Positions 6,037 to 8,784 of a DNA stretch of 8,784 bases are shown here, piece by piece; position 1 is the first letter of the stretch; each line of letters starts with the position of its first letter. The translations under genes were made by a program, and so were the position numbers. Below the pieces are notes generated by a model that saw nothing but the letters and a program-made list of their open reading frames with translations, was not told where the DNA came from and searched no databases. This stretch comes from Verrucomicrobia subdivision 3 bacterium UBA7542 (GTDB taxonomy: Bacteria; Verrucomicrobiota; Verrucomicrobiia; Limisphaerales; UBA11358), in the NCBI GenBank assembly GCA_002479245.1, contig DLMG01000110.1:1116-9899 (forward strand). The letters run 5' to 3'.

Positions 6037-6534
6037 TCAAGCTTTGGCGGTTGATTCCTTGGCCGGTTCCGGTGTTTTGGCCTCGGCCCCGGGTGTGGTT
6101 TCTTCTGCCGCCGGCGCCGGAGGCGTGAAATCCACCCACTCCAAAATGGCGCGCTGCGCGGCATCGCCCTGCCGCTGGTTCATTTTGACGATGCGCGTGT
6201 AACCGCCGTTGCGTTCCTTGAACGCGGGTGCGATGTCTTCAAAAAGAATCCGCAGCACGTCCTCGTTTTGCCGCCATTTCTGGCGCTCGTCCTTCTTCAA
6301 TTGCACCGTTGGACCATGCGCGTGCAAACGCGCGGCAACCAGACGGCGCGATTGCATCGTGCCGTGCTTGCCCAGGGTGACGATTTTTTCCGCAACGGAA
6401 CGCGCGGCCTTCGCCTTCGCGAGGGTTGTGGTCACGCGCTTGTGTTTGATGAGGCTGCAAACCAGGTTTGCCAGCATCGCGTCGCGGTGCCGGGAGGTGC
6501 GGCCCAGTTTGGCCGTTCGCTTCAAATGTCGCAT
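6037..6534 (-). CDS. rplQ: 50S ribosomal protein L17 (bL17) with C-terminal extension
   Basis: bL17 is a structural protein of the large ribosomal subunit. The translation shows the family opening MRHLKRTAKLGRTSRHRDAMLANL, the conserved KRVTTTLAKAKAARSVAEKIVTLGK (32-56) and the C-terminal GGYTRIVKMNQRQGDAA (110-126). At 165 residues it exceeds the roughly 127 of the E. coli protein. The extra length comes from an insertion around HAHGPTVQLKKDERQKWRQNED (71-92) and an Ala/Pro/Glu-rich tail after residue 137. The start is 9 nt downstream of the rpoA stop. Its AAGGA ribosome-binding site overlaps the rpoA stop codon, which suggests coupled translation. It is the last gene of the operon, ahead of the terminator. 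Confidence 0.97.
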   Translation of the reverse strand: MRHLKRTAKLGRTSRHRDAMLANLVCSLIKHKRVTTTLAKAKAARSVAEKIVTLGKHGTMQSRRLVAARLHAHGPTVQLKKDERQKWRQNEDVLRILFEDIAPAFKERNGGYTRIVKMNQRQGDAAQRAILEWVDFTPPAPAAEETTPGAEAKTPEPAKESTAKA

Positions 6535-6543
6535 AGCTCGTCC

Positions 6544-7557
6544 TTATTCCGCCTTCGGTTCTTCCTTCGGCGCTTCGAGCAATCCCGGCTCGAAGTTCAT
6601 GCCGAGGGACAAGCCCAAAGCCGTCAATTTGTCTTTGATTTCGTTCAGCGATTTCTTGCCGAAGTTGCGATACTTGAGCATTTCCTGCTCGGTCTTCATC
6701 GCCAACTGGCCGACGCTGGTGATGTTCGCGTTGTTCAGGCAGTTCGCCGCGCGGACGCTCAACTCGATTTCGTTGACGCTCATGTTGAGGAGCTTCTTCA
6801 TCTTCGACTTCTCCTCGTCCTGCTTGTCGGCGGCCTCCTCGAATTCGATCGCGTTCTTGTCGTAACCGACGAACACGTCGAGGTGATGCTGCAAAATCGC
6901 CGAAGCCTGCGTGAGCGCGTCATCGGGCGTCAGGCGCCCGTCCGTCCAAACTTCCAAGATCAGCCGGTCGTAATCCGTGCGGTTGCCGACACGCGCGGCT
7001 TCCACGGCGTAACGCACGCGGGTGACCGGTGAAAACAGCGAGTCAATCGCCACCACGCCGATGGCCTGTCCGGTTTTTTTGTTTTCATCCCCCGGGCAAA
7101 AGCCGCGACCGACTTTCACGGTTAGTTCCATCTCGAATTTCTTCTTTTTGTCTAACGTACAAATGAGCTGGTCCGGGTTGACCAGTTCAATGTTTTGATT
7201 GAGCTGGATGTCGGCGGCGGTCACCGGACCTTCCTTGTTGACGGAAAGTAAAAGCACCTGCTCGTCGCGCGTGTGGGCCTTGAACTTGATTTTTTTCAAA
7301 TTCAAAACGATGTCGGTCACGTCCTCGACCACGCTGTCAATCGTGGCGAACTCGTGCATGGCACCGTCCACCTTCAGCGAGGTGATGGCCGCGCCCTCGA
7401 GCGAGGACAACAACACCCGGCGCAACGAATTGCCGACGGTGTGGCCGTAACCGGTTTCAAACGGGTCGGCGATAAATTTCGCGTAGGTGGCGGTGGCGCT
7501 GGCGTCATCCTTTTGCAAACGCTTGGGCATTTCGAAACGTCCTAGACGTACTGGCAT
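6544..7557 (-). CDS. rpoA: DNA-directed RNA polymerase subunit alpha
   Basis: The alpha subunit forms the dimer on which beta and beta' assemble, and its C-terminal domain contacts UP-element DNA and activators. The 337-residue product has a full N-terminal domain with the dimer and assembly segment GYGHTVGNSLRRVLLSSLEGAAI (36-58). It also has VGRGFCPGDENKKTGQAIGVVAIDSLFSPVTRV (149-181) and DGRLTPDDALTQAS (206-219). An acidic linker, DKQDEEKSKM, leads to the C-terminal domain: NEIELSVRAANCLNNANITSVGQL (262-285) and NFGKKSLNEIKDKLTALGLSLGM (298-320). Arg269 corresponds to the DNA-contacting Arg265 of E. coli. The start has a strong GAAAGGA ribosome-binding site a few bases upstream. A 183-nt gap containing an inverted repeat separates it from rpsD, unlike the tight join to rplQ. 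Confidence 0.98.
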   Translation of the reverse strand: MPVRLGRFEMPKRLQKDDASATATYAKFIADPFETGYGHTVGNSLRRVLLSSLEGAAITSLKVDGAMHEFATIDSVVEDVTDIVLNLKKIKFKAHTRDEQVLLLSVNKEGPVTAADIQLNQNIELVNPDQLICTLDKKKKFEMELTVKVGRGFCPGDENKKTGQAIGVVAIDSLFSPVTRVRYAVEAARVGNRTDYDRLILEVWTDGRLTPDDALTQASAILQHHLDVFVGYDKNAIEFEEAADKQDEEKSKMKKLLNMSVNEIELSVRAANCLNNANITSVGQLAMKTEQEMLKYRNFGKKSLNEIKDKLTALGLSLGMNFEPGLLEAPKEEPKAE

Positions 7558-7650
7558 ATGTTCCTTTCAACAATTTTAATCTGGCTTTCCCGGCGGTTTA
7601 TTCCCGCAAGCCGGTCAAGCCCGTATAATTGTTTTTGTTTTTACTTTTTT

Positions 7651-7732
7651 AACCACGGATGAACGCTGATAAACACGGATTGGGGATTGAACCCCCATTT
7701 ATTCTGTTTTGTATCCGTGTCCATCCGTGGTT
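7651..7732. repeat. Inverted repeat element in the rpsD-rpoA spacer
   Basis: The left part, 7651-7680, opens with AACCACGGATG and ends with CACGGAT. The right part, 7713-7732, is the reverse complement of the same two blocks joined directly (AACCACGGATGGACACGGAT read on the minus strand), so the left arm carries about ten extra bases. Between the arms lies a small hairpin: TGGGG (7681-7685) pairs with CCCCA (7693-7697). The element fills about 80 nt of the 183-nt gap. No T-tract follows on the minus strand, so an intrinsic terminator for rpsD is not supported. I recall the CCACGGATGGACACGGAT unit as a common dispersed repeat in Verrucomicrobia and Planctomycetes. Confidence 0.8.
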
Positions 7733-7740
7733 GATTTTCT

Positions 7741-8349
7741 TTAACGGGAATAAAATTCGACCACCGCCTGCTCATTGGCAATCGGCTGGATCTCGTCGCG
7801 CGTCGGAATGCGCATGATCGTGCCTTTGAACTCTTCCTTGCTCAACGACAACCAGTCCGGCACCGCGCGGCTCGTGGCGATTTCCAAATTCTTCGTGGCC
7901 AACTGGCGTGAAACGTTGGAATTTTTCACCGCCACGGCGTCGTTCACCTTGAGGCCGAACGACGGCACGTTCACCTTGCGTCCATTCACCGTCACATGGC
8001 CGTGCGAGACCATCTGGCGCGCGGCGGCGCGGGTGTTTGCAAAACCGAGATGATAAACAACGTTGTCGAGGCGCGTCTCCAAAATCTGCAACATCTGTTC
8101 ACCGGTGACGCCGCGGCGCTTGAGCGCTTTTTCATAAACGCCGCGAAACTGGCGTTCGAGGAGGCCGTAATAATAACGGAACTTTTGCTTTTCGATCAGG
8201 CCGAGGCCGTAATCGGTATGCTTGCGGCGCGACTTGGGACCATGCACGCCGGGGCCATAATTGCGGCGCTCAAGATATTTCGACGGGCCGAAAATCGGGA
8301 CGCCGAACCGGCGGCTGATGCGAACACGAGGACCTGTATAACGAGCCAT
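7741..8349 (-). CDS. rpsD: 30S ribosomal protein S4 (uS4), cysteine-free form
   Basis: uS4 is a primary 16S rRNA-binding protein that starts small-subunit assembly; in E. coli it also represses its own operon. The 202-residue product begins MARYTGPRVRISRRFGVPIFG. Its N-terminal domain includes RNYGPGVHGPKSRRKHTDYGLGLIEKQKFRYYYGLLERQF (29-68). The S4 RNA-binding domain follows (about 91-155; RLDNVVYHLGFANTRAAARQMVSHGHVTVNGRKVNVPS). The protein has no cysteine at all, so the zinc knuckle found in the cysteine-containing S4 type is absent. The length is normal for the family. The ATG is fixed by the conserved MARYTGP. No Shine-Dalgarno precedes it: the 36-nt leader after rpsK is mostly a heptanucleotide repeat. 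Confidence 0.98.
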   Translation of the reverse strand: MARYTGPRVRISRRFGVPIFGPSKYLERRNYGPGVHGPKSRRKHTDYGLGLIEKQKFRYYYGLLERQFRGVYEKALKRRGVTGEQMLQILETRLDNVVYHLGFANTRAAARQMVSHGHVTVNGRKVNVPSFGLKVNDAVAVKNSNVSRQLATKNLEIATSRAVPDWLSLSKEEFKGTIMRIPTRDEIQPIANEQAVVEFYSR

Positions 8350-8356
8350 TGCTAAA

Positions 8357-8387
8357 GTTGATGGTTGAGGGTTGAGAGTTGAAAGTT
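8357..8387. repeat. Heptanucleotide tandem repeat between rpsK and rpsD
   Basis: On the plus strand four consecutive GTTGANN units (GTTGATG, GTTGAGG, GTTGAGA, GTTGAAA) plus a partial GTT run from 8357 to 8387. The last bases overlap the rpsK stop codon. In the mRNA (minus strand) this reads as repeated TCAAC/CTCAAC units just ahead of the rpsD start. It fills nearly all of the 36-nt gap between the two genes and leaves no room for a usual ribosome-binding site. Confidence 0.7.
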
Positions 8388-8784
8388 ACACGCGGCGTTT
8401 CTTGCGCGGACGGCAACCGTTGTGTGGCACGGGCGTCACGTCCTTGATGGCGCTGATTTCCAGCCCGATGGCCTGCAACGCACGGATGGCGGATTCGCGG
8501 CCGGAACCGGGGCCTTTGACGCGCACTTCAACTTCCTTCATGCCATGCGCCATCGCCTGGCGCGCGGCATCCTGGGCGACCTGCTGTGCGGCGTAAGCGG
8601 TGCTCTTGCGCGAGCCTTTGAACCCGACCCGCCCGGCAGTTGACCAGCCAATCAGATTTCCATGCACATCCGTGATGCTAACCTGTGTGTTGTTGAACGT
8701 GGCCAGAATATTGGCAATGCCGACGCTGATGTTTTTGGCGTGCTTGGCCTTGATGACCTTTTTTGCGCCGGCGTCCTCACCCAA
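8386..8784 (-). CDS. rpsK: 30S ribosomal protein S11 (uS11), partial at the window edge
   Basis: uS11 is part of the platform of the small subunit, near the mRNA exit. The visible 133 residues cover nearly the whole conserved protein: [43 protein letters not shown] (15-57), [18 protein letters not shown] (61-78), [22 protein letters not shown] (88-109) and the hallmark C-terminus [15 protein letters not shown]. The frame is open to base 8784. The TTG at the very edge is probably an internal Leu codon, with the true start outside the window behind a Lys-rich N-terminal extension. It is the first visible gene of the operon; rpsM would be expected next to it outside the window. Confidence 0.96.
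   Translation of the reverse strand: MGEDAGAKKVIKAKHAKNISVGIANILATFNNTQVSITDVHGNLIGWSTAGRVGFKGSRKSTAYAAQQVAQDAARQAMAHGMKEVEVRVKGPGSGRESAIRALQAIGLEISAIKDVTPVPHNGCRPRKKRRV

Noticed and set aside
6268..7032. Plus-strand open frame of 254 codons opposite rplQ and rpoA
   Set aside because: Antisense to two essential genes with complete, conserved sequences; no domain recognisable.
7590..7614. Short CCGGC/GCCGG hairpin upstream of the rpoA ribosome-binding site
   Set aside because: Only five base pairs with a large loop; not distinguishable from chance.
7651..7732. Rho-independent terminator for rpsD
   Set aside because: After the stem the minus strand continues with A-rich, not T-rich, sequence, and rpoA-rplQ downstream would be expected to be read from the same transcript.

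Overview
The window looks like chromosomal DNA from a Verrucomicrobiota bacterium, most likely of the Pedosphaera/Limisphaerales group. This rests on three things: the style of the encoded proteins, a bacterial rpsK-rpsD-rpoA-rplQ cluster, and several intergenic palindromic elements of types I recall as common in that group. The taxonomic call is an inference from memory, not from a search.

Layout. Bases 1-435 (minus strand) hold the N-terminal part of rsmI, cut by the window edge. Bases 559-5978 (plus strand) carry seven genes: a small four-helix membrane protein with a C-terminal cysteine-pair domain; a secreted-looking Gfo/Idh/MocA oxidoreductase; cutA; a membrane-anchored protein of unknown function; a GNAT acetyltransferase; a small zinc-ribbon membrane protein; and a DUF5009/HGSNAT-like membrane acyltransferase. 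Bases 6037-8784 (minus strand) hold the alpha-operon core, read right to left as rpsK (cut by the window edge), rpsD, rpoA and rplQ. The two gene blocks converge at 5978/6037 on one hairpin terminator.

Function. The minus-strand genes are translation and transcription housekeeping genes: 16S rRNA methylation, S11, S4, RNA polymerase alpha and L17. The plus-strand genes do not form an obvious single pathway. Two close pairs may be co-transcribed: oxidoreductase-cutA (10 nt gap) and zinc ribbon-DUF5009 (30 nt gap).

The least ordinary material lies between the genes. Four unrelated palindromic elements occur at 2695-2754, 3598-3667, 4340-4435 and 7651-7732, one of them inside the ribosomal-protein/rpoA operon. 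There is also a heptanucleotide repeat between rpsK and rpsD, and a diverged direct repeat that brackets the first membrane-protein gene. No CRISPR array, tRNA, rRNA, insertion sequence, prophage or defence cassette is visible. I see no clear undescribed multi-gene system; the best candidates for novelty are the two orphan membrane proteins and the repeat elements.
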